A stretch of DNA of 64,000 bases. It comes from Inquilinus sp052078665 (GTDB lineage: Bacteria; Pseudomonadota; Alphaproteobacteria; DSM-16000; Inquilinaceae). The DNA lies in assembly GCF_052078665.1 (NCBI RefSeq), contig NZ_JBQJIK010000035.1, positions 1-64,000 of the forward strand. The letters run 5' to 3'. Positions 1 to 8,176 of the stretch are shown piece after piece. Each line of letters opens with the position of its first letter. Position 1 is the first letter of the stretch. Under the pieces are notes generated by a model that saw only the letters and a list, made by a program, of their open reading frames with translations, was not told where the DNA came from and did no database searches. A program made the translations under genes and the position numbers.

Positions 1-48
1 CCCAAGAACACTCTTCGCATCCTCTCCTCAATGCCCTCTCACCACCCC

Positions 49-125
<77 letters not shown>

Positions 126-133
126 ACCTTCTC

Positions 134-164
134 AAGAAGCCCCCGCCCCAAGCGGGGGCTTCTT
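134..164 (+). terminator. Intrinsic terminator of the tRNA-fMet gene
   Basis: A perfect 13-bp stem (AAGAAGCCCCCGC, loop CCCAA, GCGGGGGCTTCTT) begins 9 nt after the tRNA CCA end. The 3' arm ends in CTTCTT, a short U-rich tail. Its position and stability fit a terminator of the tRNA transcript. Confidence 0.9.
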
Positions 165-288
165 GCGTTCCGACGCCGCGGATCATGGCGATCGCCGCAG
201 CGAGAAGTCGCAGCACTCCCTGGCTCGGGCCGGGTCGCCGCGTGTGCAGGACGCTCAGCCCCAGCGCATCTCACCCTTGGCGACCTTC

Positions 289-673
289 GCCCCGATCTCG
301 AGGGCGACGCCACTGGTGGCGGGACTCGGCATTCAGAGTGCCGTCGCCGCCCTCCTGTTTGGCCGCTCGCCGTCGGCGACGGAGGCCTGATCCCAACGGT
401 GACAGCCCAATTCGCCGCGGCCGTCGCCTGGTTCATCGTGTTCTCGACCATCATCGGCTACGGCCTCTACTGGCTCTGCCTGCAGAGAAGCACGGCCACT
501 CGAATTGGCAGCCTGATCTACCTCACCCCCCGGTCACCATGATCTGGGGATGAGGCATGTTCGGCGAGCCCTTGCACCCGGTGGCGGTCGGAGCGCTCGC
601 GCTCTGCGCGGCCGGCGTCTACCTCGCCAGGCAGCCCCGGCCGGCAACTGCCTCGCCATCCAACGCGACCTAG
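289..673 (+). pseudogene. Relic of an EamA/DMT-family inner-membrane permease (C-terminal part)
   Basis: No single open frame runs through, but three frames together spell the last ~130 residues of a drug/metabolite transporter. The first frame gives ATPLVAGLGIQSAVAALLF (304-360). A shift near 360 leads to a frame with WPLAVGDGG and TAQFAAAVAWFIVFSTIIGY, then LYWLCLQRSTATRIGSLIYL. A second shift in the C-run at 525-531 leads to PPVTMIWG, an in-frame TGA at 551-553 where the family has Trp/Ala, then MFGEPLHPVAVGALAL and a TAG at 671-673. EamA proteins typically end with such a PP(V)T...W.MFGE...GA.L...G segment. The 5' half of the gene is absent: the relic starts just downstream of the tRNA terminator. 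It cannot encode a working permease. Confidence 0.75.
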
Positions 674-745
674 CCTCGGAACCCCTCCCAGCGGAGCGAA
701 CGATGACCGACATGTCCCCGAGCGCGAGGCCCCTCAGTATATCCC

Positions 746-802
746 TCCGTCATCGACGTTGTGGGCGGGACGCCTCTCGTTCGCCTGGCCAAGCGCTGTG
801 GC
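746..802 (+). pseudogene. Short relic resembling the N-terminus of cysteine synthase (PLP fold type II)
   Basis: One frame reads SVIDVVGGTPLVRLAKRCG and then meets a stop within a few codons. The I-x-x-x-GGTPLVRL pattern is the conserved N-terminal segment of cysteine synthase and cystathionine beta-synthase enzymes. Only about 19 codons match and nothing downstream continues the family. It is most likely a gene scrap, but such a short match could be chance. Confidence 0.35.
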
Positions 803-929
803 TGGGTACCGTGAGCGACGCCTCCGGCGCCCGGGAAAGCGAGACGTCTATTGTGCATCCGACGCGGCGCAACATCGCACGGCAGGCCGATGGCGTTGAA
901 GCCGGCCGGTCGCTGCAAGTATGACGAAC

Positions 930-1177
930 ATGAAAACATGGATCCGTCTGGCGCTGGCCGCCAGCCTGACCATTGCGACCGTGCCGGCCGCGATGGCCCA
1001 ATGCATCGTCGATCCGACCCAGATCGGCAGTCCCTGCGCCGGCGGGATCGGCTCACCGCCGATCGTCAATGACGTGCCCCAGTGGCGACCGCCGCGGACA
1101 ACGTCACACTCGAGGCTGACGCCGTCGCCGACGACCTCCCCGTCACAGGGGGCGACAAGTGTGAGAACGCCGAATAG
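930..1177 (+). pseudogene. Small putative secreted protein, probably frameshifted
   Basis: An open frame from ATG 921 or 930 encodes a clear signal peptide (MKTWIRLALAASLTIATVPA, then AMA before Gln) and a short Cys-containing mature part (QCIVDPTQIGSPCAGGIG). From about 1070 that frame turns into Arg/Pro/Ser-rich, atypical codon use, ending at 1214. A neighbouring frame from 1076 reads PVATAADNVTLEADAVADD, then LPVTGGDKCENAE and a stop at 1175-1177, with normal GC3 codons. A single-base indel around 1065-1080 would join the two into an ~82-residue acidic secreted protein. I do not recognise the family. It may be a broken gene or a real variant. Confidence 0.4.
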
Positions 1178-1419
1178 CCCGCTGATGAGGATGCCGTTTC
1201 ACGGCCGGGGCTAGCGCTGCTCAAGGTGACCGGCCGGCGAGACACACCGCTCCCGGATTGCCGGTCTTGCGGTAGATCTGGGTTGCCTTGCTTCGAGGCG
1301 AACCTGCCGCCGGGTCCATCCTCGGCCGGATGATCGCCGGCCTCTGCCCGACCCCATTGGCAGCGTCCGCGCCATGCGACTAGAACTGGAGAGAGGGTGA
1401 ACGAGCGTCAGAACGATCC
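1178..1419. other. Intergenic stretch before the LacI gene
   Basis: No convincing coding frame. A strong Shine-Dalgarno-like GGAGAGAGGG lies at 1388-1397, about 22 nt before the GTG chosen for the LacI gene. It directly abuts another GTG (1397) in a frame that closes quickly, so either the true regulator start or an indel here is unclear. Confidence 0.4.
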
Positions 1420-2508
1420 GTGGCAGACAGCGCGAGCAGGACCGGCAGGAGCAGCGGCGAACGGCCGGCTCGTTTGATCGATGTCGCCCGCCGGGCCAAG
1501 GTGTCGCGCGCCACGGCGGCCCGCGCCCTCGGCGGCTACGGCCTGGTCGGCGGCAGCACCCGCGAACGGGTGCTGGCCGCGGCGCGTGAGCTGAACTACA
1601 GCGCCAATGTCGTGGCCCGGGCCATGCGCGCCGGCAGCACGCAGACCATCGGCGTGGTCGTGGCCGACATCAGCAATTCGTTCTTCAGCTACGCCATCCG
1701 GGCCATCATCGACACCGCGGCCCGGGAAGGCTACCAGACCCTCGTCCTCAACACCGACGACGACCTCGCCAAGGAGATCGACGCCGTCCGCCTGCTGCTC
1801 GAGAAGCGCGTGGACGGGCTGATCGTCGTGCCGTCATCGGCGACGCGCTACGATCACCTGGTGCTGGACGACGACCTGGCGAAGCCGCTGGTGCTGCTGG
1901 ACCGCAGCGTCGAGGGCTTGGCCGTGGCCAGCGCCTGCACCGATGACCGGGGCGGCGCCAGGGCCGCCATCGACCTCTTCCTCGAACGCGGCCACGTCCA
2001 TATCGCGCTTCTGCTGGCGACCGCCGCGGCCCATGGGTCGGAGACGTCGCAGCCGGCGGGCGTGGTCTCCACCGTGCGCGAACGCATGGCCGGCGCGCTC
2101 GAGGCGCTGGCGGCGAAGGGCGCTCCCGACCCGCTGATCTGCTACAGCCGCAGCGACCTCGCGGCGAGCCACGCCGCCGCGCTGCAGCTTCTGGCGCAGC
2201 GGCCACGCCCCACCGCCGTGCTGGCCACCAACGAGGAGATGGCGCTGGGCGTGCTGGCGGCCTGCGGCGAGCTCGGCCTGACCATCGGCGAGGACGTGTC
2301 GCTGATCAGCTTCGACGACTCGCCCTGGGCGAAGGTGATCACGCCGGCGCTCTCGGTGGTCCGGCGCCCGGTCTACGCGCTCGGCAGCGCGGCCGTCACG
2401 GCGCTGATCCGGCAGATCAGGGGGGAAGGGAGCCCAGGCCGGATCGAACTGCCGATCCAGTTGATCGACCGCCGGTCCGTGGCGGATCTCCACCGCCTGC
2501 GAGGCTAA
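1420..2508 (+). CDS. LacI-family transcriptional regulator
   Basis: A 362-residue DNA-binding repressor. Residues ~19-65 form the LacI helix-turn-helix and hinge (LIDVARRAKVSRATAARAL, then NVVARAMRAGST). The rest is a periplasmic-binding-protein-fold sensor domain starting at IGVVVADISNSFFS and containing the usual DGLIVVPS and ISFDDSPWA segments. Length and domain order are normal for the family. It stands directly upstream of, and co-oriented with, a sugar-binding protein and two polyol dehydrogenases, so it most likely represses that operon in response to a sugar alcohol. An 18-bp palindrome before the next gene is its likely operator. The GTG start at 1420 lacks a well-spaced ribosome site, so the exact N-terminus is uncertain. 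Confidence 0.9.
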   Translation: MADSASRTGRSSGERPARLIDVARRAKVSRATAARALGGYGLVGGSTRERVLAAARELNYSANVVARAMRAGSTQTIGVVVADISNSFFSYAIRAIIDTAAREGYQTLVLNTDDDLAKEIDAVRLLLEKRVDGLIVVPSSATRYDHLVLDDDLAKPLVLLDRSVEGLAVASACTDDRGGARAAIDLFLERGHVHIALLLATAAAHGSETSQPAGVVSTVRERMAGALEALAAKGAPDPLICYSRSDLAASHAAALQLLAQRPRPTAVLATNEEMALGVLAACGELGLTIGEDVSLISFDDSPWAKVITPALSVVRRPVYALGSAAVTALIRQIRGEGSPGRIELPIQLIDRRSVADLHRLRG

Positions 2509-2576
2509 CGCCCCGCGCCTTCCGGCTGGCTCGCCGCCGCGCCCGCCTCGCAGTTCGGCCTGCTCTCTCTCGCTGA

Positions 2577-2601
2577 ATCTCATTATGAGATCGATCTCAT
2601 A
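2577..2601. promoter_or_regulatory. Operator-like palindromes before the sugar-binding protein gene
   Basis: TATGAGATCGATCTCATA (2584-2601) is a perfect 18-bp palindrome with a central CG, the layout typical of LacI-family operators. It overlaps a second inverted repeat, ATCTCAT-T-ATGAGAT (2577-2591), so three ATGAGAT half sites alternate in orientation. The array lies 24 nt upstream of the start codon at 2625, where a repressor would block transcription. Assignment to the adjacent LacI regulator is inference. Confidence 0.75.
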
Positions 2602-2624
2602 GAGATCTTGCAAGGGAGGAACCA

Positions 2625-3584
2625 ATGGGACAAAGAGCCCGCCTGGCCGGGATGCTCCTGGCCGGCATCGCGATCGCCCTGTCATCCGCCGGGCTGTCCA
2701 TGGCCAAGGACGTCAGGTCCGTCGGCATCTCGGTCGGGTCGCTGGGCAATCCCGGCTTCGTGATCATCGCGAACACGGCGACGCGCCTGATCCACAAGGC
2801 GAACCCGCAGGCCCAGGTCACCACGGTCGGCTACGACTACGACCTCGGCAAGCAGGTCAATCAGATCGACAACTTCATCGCGGCGGGGGTCGATTTCATC
2901 CTGCTCAACCCGGGCGACACGAAGGCGCTCACGCCGGCGATCCGGAAGGCGCAGGCCGCCGGCATCCCGGTGGTGGCCTTCGACACGGCGGCCGAGGGCG
3001 CCGACGCGGCCATCACCACCGACAACGTCATGGCCGGCAGCGTCTCCTGCCAGTACATCGCCGACAAGCTGAAGGGCCAGGGCAACGTCATCATCCAGAA
3101 CGGGCCCCAGGTCTCGTCGGTGATCGACCGGGTCAACGGCTGCAAGGCGGTGCTGGCCAAGTATCCCGGGATCAAGATTCTGTCCGACGACCAGGACGGC
3201 AAGGGTTCGCGGGACGGCGGCATGGCCGTGGCCCAGGGCTACCTGACCCGCTTCGGGAAGATCGACGCGATCTTCACGATCAACGATCCGCAGGCGATCG
3301 GCACGGCCCTTGCCGCCAGGCAGGCGGGCCGCGGCGAGTTCTTCATCACCTCGGTCGACGGGTCGCCCGACATCGAGACCGCTCTGAAGGATCCCGCCTT
3401 CGCCATGATCGAGGCGTCGGCGAGCCAGGATTTCTACGCCATCCCCAAGGTCTCGGTGGAGACCGGCCTCGACCTGATCAACGGCAAGAAGCCCGCGACG
3501 CCGCTGATCCTGATCCCCTCGACCCTGGTCACCCGTGAGAATGTCGGCGCGTACAAGGGCTGGAACTCCCAGCACGACGACTGA
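2625..3584 (+). CDS. Ribose-type ABC transporter periplasmic sugar-binding protein (RbsB family)
   Basis: A 319-residue protein with a signal peptide (about residues 1-27, cleavage after SMA) and the PBP type 1 sugar-binding fold: an N-terminal GISVGSLGNPGFV segment, then QVNQIDNFIAAGVDFILL, IPVVAFDTAAEGADA and a C-terminal ITSVDGSPD. These match RbsB-like proteins that bind pentoses or polyols in the periplasm. GGGAGGA lies 5 nt before the ATG. It should deliver substrate to an RbsA ATPase and RbsC permease, but neither is intact here: only a fused fragment remains at 5150-5521. It therefore may be an orphan, or it may pair with a transporter encoded elsewhere. Polyol specificity is inferred from the adjacent dehydrogenases. 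Confidence 0.9.
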   Translation: MGQRARLAGMLLAGIAIALSSAGLSMAKDVRSVGISVGSLGNPGFVIIANTATRLIHKANPQAQVTTVGYDYDLGKQVNQIDNFIAAGVDFILLNPGDTKALTPAIRKAQAAGIPVVAFDTAAEGADAAITTDNVMAGSVSCQYIADKLKGQGNVIIQNGPQVSSVIDRVNGCKAVLAKYPGIKILSDDQDGKGSRDGGMAVAQGYLTRFGKIDAIFTINDPQAIGTALAARQAGRGEFFITSVDGSPDIETALKDPAFAMIEASASQDFYAIPKVSVETGLDLINGKKPATPLILIPSTLVTRENVGAYKGWNSQHDD

Positions 3585-3657
3585 CGCCGACCCGACCGTG
3601 ACCCGGAGCGCCCTCCCATGGTCGGGAGGGCGCTCCCTTCAGGACACCGCGCCCCAG

Positions 3658-5133
3658 ATGATCCAGCTCAGCCGCGCCACCCTGGCGTCCTTCGGCCCCA
3701 CCGTCACGAAGCCGGAATATGACCGCGACCGCCTGCAGCCCGGCATCGTCCATTTCGGCGTCGGCAATTTCCACCGGGTGCATCAGGCGCTGGCCATCGA
3801 GACCTGCCTGCACCATCCGGGCCATGAGAACTGGGCCATCTGCGGCGTCGGCCCGATGGACGGGCCGGCCGCCAGGGCCAAGGCCGAGGCCTATCGCCGC
3901 CAGGACAACCTGTACACCGTCACCGAGCTGACCTCGCCGGCGCCGCGCGAGACGCGGATCGTCGGCGCCATGGTCGAGTATCTGCACGCCCCGCAATCGC
4001 CGGAGGCCGTCCTGGCCCTGCTGGCCGACGGCGCCACCCGGATCGTCTCGCTCACCATCACCGAGGGCGGCTACAATCTCGACGAGGCGAGCGGTGCGTT
4101 CCGGCTGGACGCGCCCGACATCCGCCACGACCTGGCGGGCGAGCCGTCCCGGACCGTGTTCGGCACCATCGTCACCGCGCTGGCGCGGCGACGTCGGGCC
4201 GGGCTGCCGCCGTTCACGGTGATGTCCTGCGACAACCTCCAGCGCAACGGCGACGTCACCCGGCGATGCGTGACCGGCTTCGCCCGGGCGGTGGACCCGG
4301 ATCTCGCGGACTGGATCGACGAGACCGGCGCCTTCCCGAACTCGATGGTCGACCGGATCGCGCCGCAGGTGCCGGAGGCCGACCGCCGGCGCCTGGCAGC
4401 GGCCACCGGCGTCGACGACCTCGTCGCGGCGACCTGCGAGACCTATACCAGCTGGGTGGTGGAGGACCGGTTCAGCGCCGGACGGCCCGAACTCGAGCTG
4501 GCCGGTGTCGTGTTCAGCGACGAGGTGCCGGCCTATGTCGCGGTGAAGGGCCGGCTGTCCAACGCCGCCCATATGCTGATGTGCTATCCCAGCCTGCTGA
4601 TGGGCTTGCGCTTCGTCGATGAGGGCATGCGCCAGCCCGGCATCGTCAGGCTGCTGCACAATTTCTGGGACCTCGACACCCGGCGGCTGGTCGCGCCGCC
4701 CTCCGGCTATTCGGTCGACGCCTTCACTGCGACGGTCGTCGAGCGCTTCGCCGATCCGGCGATCAAGGACCAACTGCTGCGGGTGGCCGGCGACGGCGCC
4801 TCGAAGATCGTGGTGTTCCACGGCAAGACCATCGCGCAGCTGATCGCCGATGGCGGCGACCTGACCCGCGAGGCCTTCCTCATCGCCTGCTTCGGCCGCT
4901 ATCTCCGCGGCGTCGACGACCGCGGCACGCCCTTCGAGGTCTTCGAGCCGCAGATCGACATGGCGGAGCGGGAGCGCCTGCGCGCCGGCGACCCGCTGGC
5001 GGTGCTCGACATCGCCGCCTTTCGCGGGCTCTCCCTGCGGCAGAGTTCGCGCTTCCTCGCGGCCTATCGGGACATCTCGCAGCGGCTGGAAGCGCATGGA
5101 ACTGCCGAAACGCTGGCGCAGCTTCTGGTCTAG
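3658..5133 (+). CDS. Mannitol dehydrogenase family protein (polyol/hexuronate NAD-dependent oxidoreductase)
   Basis: 491 residues, the usual family length. It oxidises a sugar alcohol to a ketose, or acts on fructuronate/tagaturonate, with NAD(P) in the cytoplasm. The N-terminal signature GIVHFGVGNFHRVHQA is present, as is the catalytic Lys-x4-Asn-x2-His set (VKGRLSNAAHML). ATG 3658 is chosen because the family N-terminus (MIQLSRATLASFG) begins there. An upstream in-frame extension to 3535 overlaps the previous gene's end. It is related to, but distinct from, the second copy at 5557. The two flank the ABC transporter relic, an unusual arrangement suggesting that genes were lost between them. 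The substrate is not predictable from sequence; mannitol, arabinitol, sorbitol and mannonate are all possible. Confidence 0.88.
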   Translation: MIQLSRATLASFGPTVTKPEYDRDRLQPGIVHFGVGNFHRVHQALAIETCLHHPGHENWAICGVGPMDGPAARAKAEAYRRQDNLYTVTELTSPAPRETRIVGAMVEYLHAPQSPEAVLALLADGATRIVSLTITEGGYNLDEASGAFRLDAPDIRHDLAGEPSRTVFGTIVTALARRRRAGLPPFTVMSCDNLQRNGDVTRRCVTGFARAVDPDLADWIDETGAFPNSMVDRIAPQVPEADRRRLAAATGVDDLVAATCETYTSWVVEDRFSAGRPELELAGVVFSDEVPAYVAVKGRLSNAAHMLMCYPSLLMGLRFVDEGMRQPGIVRLLHNFWDLDTRRLVAPPSGYSVDAFTATVVERFADPAIKDQLLRVAGDGASKIVVFHGKTIAQLIADGGDLTREAFLIACFGRYLRGVDDRGTPFEVFEPQIDMAERERLRAGDPLAVLDIAAFRGLSLRQSSRFLAAYRDISQRLEAHGTAETLAQLLV

Positions 5134-5149
5134 CGGAGGGGCGGGCGAG

Positions 5150-5521
5150 CGCGGGCGTGACCTGTCCACCGTCTACAGGAAGGACCATGACCCGCAGGGC
5201 AGCCGCGGACGGCCCGTTCTCTCGGTGCGCGAGGTCGTCGACGGAAGGTGCGTCCAGCCTTGCTCCTTCGACATCCACGAGGGCGAGGTGCTGGGCATCG
5301 CCGGTCTGGTCGGGGCCGGCCGGATGGAACCCTGCTGGCGGGGTTGGAGGGGAGCCATGTCCGCTGCCAAGCTCTACGCCGGCCACGGCTTGCAACTCGG
5401 GCCATCCTACGAGCTCGACGCCATCGCGGCGGTGATCCCCGGCGGCACCAGCTTCCTCGGCGGCATCGGCTCGATCTGGAGCACGCTGATCGGCGCGACG
5501 TCCGGCAGCGCCCGGACGTAG
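5150..5521 (+). pseudogene. Fused relic of a ribose-type ABC ATPase (RbsA) and permease (RbsC)
   Basis: The 5' part (about 5200-5325) reads PVLSVREVVDG, then FDIHEGEVLGIAGLVGAGRM. This is the start of the second nucleotide-binding domain of RbsA-type ATPases, whose GEILGIAGLVGAGRTE motif is highly typical. A frame change near 5320-5335 (a neighbouring frame gives LLAGLEG) follows. The 3' part (about 5370-5521) reads YELDAIAAVIPGGTSFLGG and GSIWSTLIGA, the conserved C-terminal segment of RbsC permeases. Roughly 1.3-1.8 kb of the two genes is missing between the two pieces. A large internal deletion therefore removed most of both transporter genes and left a scrap between the two dehydrogenases. 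Confidence 0.8.
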
Positions 5522-5556
5522 ACTGCGGACGTCGGATGAGCACAAGGAATGATGCG

Positions 5557-7035
5557 ATGGCGATGTCACTGACGCTGGCCAATCTGGGGGCGATCTCGGC
5601 CAGAGTGGCTGTGCCGTCCTACCGGCGGGAGGACCTGTCGGCCGGGATCGTGCATTTCGGCATCGGCAACTTCCACCGCGCCCACCAGGCGGTCTATCTC
5701 GATGCGCTGCTCAATCTCGGGGAGGGCCGCGACTGGGGCCTGATCGGCGCCGGTGTCACGGCCTATGACGGCGCCATGCACGACCGGCTGCAGGCGCAGG
5801 ACTGGCTGACCACGGTGGTGGAGCAGGACATCGGCCGGACGGCCGCGCGCGTCACCGGCGCCATGATCGGCTTCCTCGACCCGCAGGACCGGGCCGCGAC
5901 CGTCGCGGCGCTGGCCGACCCGGCGATCCGCATCGTCTCGCTGACGATTACCGAGGGCGGCTACTTCCTGCATCCGGCGTCGGGCGCCTTCGATCCGGAG
6001 CACCCGGCGATCGCCGCCGATGGCCGCAGCCCGGACGATCCGAAGACCGTCTTCGGCATCATCGTCGCCGGGCTGAAGCGCCGCCGCGCCGCCGGCCTGG
6101 TGCCCTTCACGGTGCTGTCCTGCGACAACATCCCCGGCAACGGCCATGTGACGCAGGCGGCGGTGGCCGGCCTGGCCCGCCTGTCCGACCCCGAGCTGGC
6201 GGACTGGATCATGGCCAACGTCGCCTTCCCGAACGCGATGGTCGACCGCATCACCCCGGCGACCGGGCCGCGCGAGATCGACCATTGCCGCGAGACCTTC
6301 GGCGTCGCCGACACCGGGCCGGTCTATTGCGAGGAGTTCCGGCAATGGGTGCTGGAGGACCATTTCACGGCGGGAAGGCCGGCGCTGGAGAAGGTCGGCG
6401 TGACCTTCGTGCCGGATGTCGCCCCCTATGAGCTGATGAAGATCCGCATCCTGAACGGCGGCCATGCGGCGATCGCCTATCCGGGGGAGCTGCTCGACAT
6501 CCGGTTCGTGCACGAGGCGATGGAGAATCCGAAGATCGGCCCCTTCCTGGCCCGCCTCGAGCGCGAGGAGATCATCCCGTCCGTCCCGCCGGTGCCGGAC
6601 ACCGACCTCGACGCCTATTTCAGCCTGGTTCAGAAGCGCTTCCTGAACCCGAAGGTCGCCGACACGATCCCGCGGCTGGCCCGCGACGGCTCCGACCGGC
6701 AGCCGAAATTCATCATCCCGGTGATCGCCGACCGGCTGAAGGCGGGCGGCAGCGTCGGCGGGCTGGCCCTGGTCTCGGCGCTGTGGTGCCGCCACTGCTT
6801 CGGTACCACCGATTCCGGCCGGCGGGTGCCGCCGAACGACACGGCCTGGGATGCCCTGCAGGCGCGAGCCAAGGCCGCGAAGACGGACCCGCAGGCCTGG
6901 ATCTCGATGGCCGACATCTATGGCGATCTCGCGACGTCCGAAAGCTTCGCCACGGCCTTCGCCGAAAGCCTCAGGTCCCTCTGGGATGTCGGCACCAGAA
7001 CGACCCTGGCCCGCTATGCCAGTGGCGAGGTCTGA
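5557..7035 (+). CDS. Mannitol dehydrogenase family protein (second copy)
   Basis: 492 residues. It has the family hallmarks GIVHFGIGNFHRAHQAVY at the N-terminus and the catalytic Lys-x4-Asn-x2-His set in MKIRILNGGHAAIAYPG. It should oxidise a sugar alcohol to the ketose with NAD in the cytoplasm. ATG 5557 is preferred because AAGGA lies 8 nt upstream; ATG 5536 and 5563 are alternatives in frame. The second enzyme also has FHRAHQA where the 3658 enzyme has FHRVHQA, and the two diverge widely elsewhere, so they probably have different substrates and are not a recent duplication. Its 3' end is followed by the relic of a ROK kinase. Confident on family, not on substrate. Confidence 0.9.
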   Translation: MAMSLTLANLGAISARVAVPSYRREDLSAGIVHFGIGNFHRAHQAVYLDALLNLGEGRDWGLIGAGVTAYDGAMHDRLQAQDWLTTVVEQDIGRTAARVTGAMIGFLDPQDRAATVAALADPAIRIVSLTITEGGYFLHPASGAFDPEHPAIAADGRSPDDPKTVFGIIVAGLKRRRAAGLVPFTVLSCDNIPGNGHVTQAAVAGLARLSDPELADWIMANVAFPNAMVDRITPATGPREIDHCRETFGVADTGPVYCEEFRQWVLEDHFTAGRPALEKVGVTFVPDVAPYELMKIRILNGGHAAIAYPGELLDIRFVHEAMENPKIGPFLARLEREEIIPSVPPVPDTDLDAYFSLVQKRFLNPKVADTIPRLARDGSDRQPKFIIPVIADRLKAGGSVGGLALVSALWCRHCFGTTDSGRRVPPNDTAWDALQARAKAAKTDPQAWISMADIYGDLATSESFATAFAESLRSLWDVGTRTTLARYASGEV

Positions 7036-7079
7036 GCATCGGGGCTGATCCGTGCCTCATCGCGAGGCCCCGTGGAAGA

Positions 7080-7099
7080 CCAGCGCCGCACGGCGCTGG
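7080..7099. terminator. GC-rich hairpin between convergent genes (possible terminator)
   Basis: CCAGCGCCG-CA-CGGCGCTGG is a perfect inverted repeat (effectively 8 bp with a 4-nt loop), located between the plus-strand dehydrogenase ending at 7035 and the minus-strand LysR gene ending at 7197. There is no U-run, so termination activity is uncertain. It also overlaps the ROK relic. Confidence 0.3.
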
Positions 7100-7161
7100 G
7101 CGACAATTCAGGCCTGGTGGGGGCCGCCGAACTGGCGTTCGAGGCAGCCGGGAGTGCTTGA
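7081..7161 (+). pseudogene. C-terminal scrap of a ROK-family sugar kinase
   Basis: The frame 7087-7161 reads RTALGDNSGLVGAAELAFEA, then AGSA and a stop. ROK kinases (glucokinase/fructokinase type) typically end with an ALGDxAGLxGAAxLA segment of this kind. No upstream kinase sequence remains: the frame before it is unrelated and the preceding dehydrogenase ends at 7035. A polyol operon commonly contains a sugar kinase, so this looks like another deleted member of the same operon. Confidence 0.55.
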
Positions 7162-7196
7162 CGGAGGCATGGAGATGCGGCTTCTGATCAGGCCGT

Positions 7197-8123
7197 TCAA
7201 TCCTGTTGCCAGGCCGACAGCGTCGGAACCTCGATCAGCAGGGCCCGCAGCAGATCCCTGATGGCGTCCAGCAGCCTGCGCTCGTCGCGGCTCAGCTTCC
7301 GGTCGGGCGACCAGATGGCGAACAGCTCCCGCACGATCGGCGGGTCGATGATCGGCCGGGCGACCAGGGTGCCGGCCGCGAGCTCCCGCACAATCGTGCC
7401 GTAGGGCAGGACGCCGCAGGCCAGGCCGCGGGCGATGACGTCCTTCATCGCCTGCGACGAGTGCGCCTGGTAGGTGGTGTCGAGGGTCAGGTCGTTGCGG
7501 CTCAGCGTCTCCTCCACCAGCCGGCGCACCAGGTCGTCTTCGCCCGGCATCACGAATTCGGCCTTGGCGAGGTCGCGGAACGGCAGCGGCCCCGGCCGGT
7601 CGAAGGGCGACCCTGGGCAGCACACGAAGAACAGCACCTCCCGCAGCAGCGGCTCGCGGTCCGGGAAGCGGTCCGCCGAGGCCCCATAGGCCAGGGCCAT
7701 GTCGAGCTGGCCGTGCTCGACGCGGTCGATCAGGATATGGCTGAACTCCTCGAACAGCTGCAGCTTCAGCGGCGGCTTCGCCTCGGCCAGAACGCCCAGC
7801 AGGCGGTTGGTCAGCAAGGTCGTCAGGCTGGGGGTCAGGCCCAGGATGATCGGGCGTTGCACGGCGGCGGCATCCCGCAGCTTGCGCCGCAGCTCCCGCA
7901 TCCGGTTCAGGATGAGCCGCGCTTCCTCCAGCACGATGTCGCCGGCCGGCGTGGTGGCGGTGCCCCGCGGCGTCCGGATCAAGAGCGGCGTGCCCAGCTC
8001 CTGCTCGAGGCTCCGGATCTGCAGCCCCAGGGCCGGCTGGGCGACGTTGAGCGCCTGCGCCGCCCGGGTGATGCTGCCGGTCTCGCAGACCTGCACGAAA
8101 TATTCCAGCTGACGCAGGCGCAC
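7197..8123 (-). CDS. LysR-family transcriptional regulator, divergent to the 8284-17741 operon
   Basis: 308 residues, standard LysR length. The N-terminal winged helix-turn-helix is clear (MRLRQLEYFVQVCETGSITR, then AAQALNVAQPALGLQIRSLE) and the substrate-binding domain starts near residue 90 (IILGLTPSLTTLL). It resembles the NAC/Cbl-like group of LysR proteins. It is transcribed away from the class II aldolase gene, with a 160-bp shared region carrying an inverted repeat (8177-8198), the classical LysR arrangement for activation of the divergent operon by a pathway intermediate. It is clearly related to the LysR at 21425, which controls the convergent operon; both share the AQPALGL recognition-helix core. 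Confidence 0.92.
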   Translation of the reverse strand: MRLRQLEYFVQVCETGSITRAAQALNVAQPALGLQIRSLEQELGTPLLIRTPRGTATTPAGDIVLEEARLILNRMRELRRKLRDAAAVQRPIILGLTPSLTTLLTNRLLGVLAEAKPPLKLQLFEEFSHILIDRVEHGQLDMALAYGASADRFPDREPLLREVLFFVCCPGSPFDRPGPLPFRDLAKAEFVMPGEDDLVRRLVEETLSRNDLTLDTTYQAHSSQAMKDVIARGLACGVLPYGTIVRELAAGTLVARPIIDPPIVRELFAIWSPDRKLSRDERRLLDAIRDLLRALLIEVPTLSAWQQD

Positions 8124-8176
8124 GGCATGTCTCCCCGGGGGAAGCTTCGGCGGCCGGGGCGGTGCCGGTCAAACCA

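Noticed and set aside
2682..3575. Long minus-strand frame opposite the sugar-binding protein gene
   Set aside because: It is a shadow of the RbsB-type gene produced by high GC; no family motif or ribosome site, and its composition is Arg/Asp/Gly/Leu-skewed.
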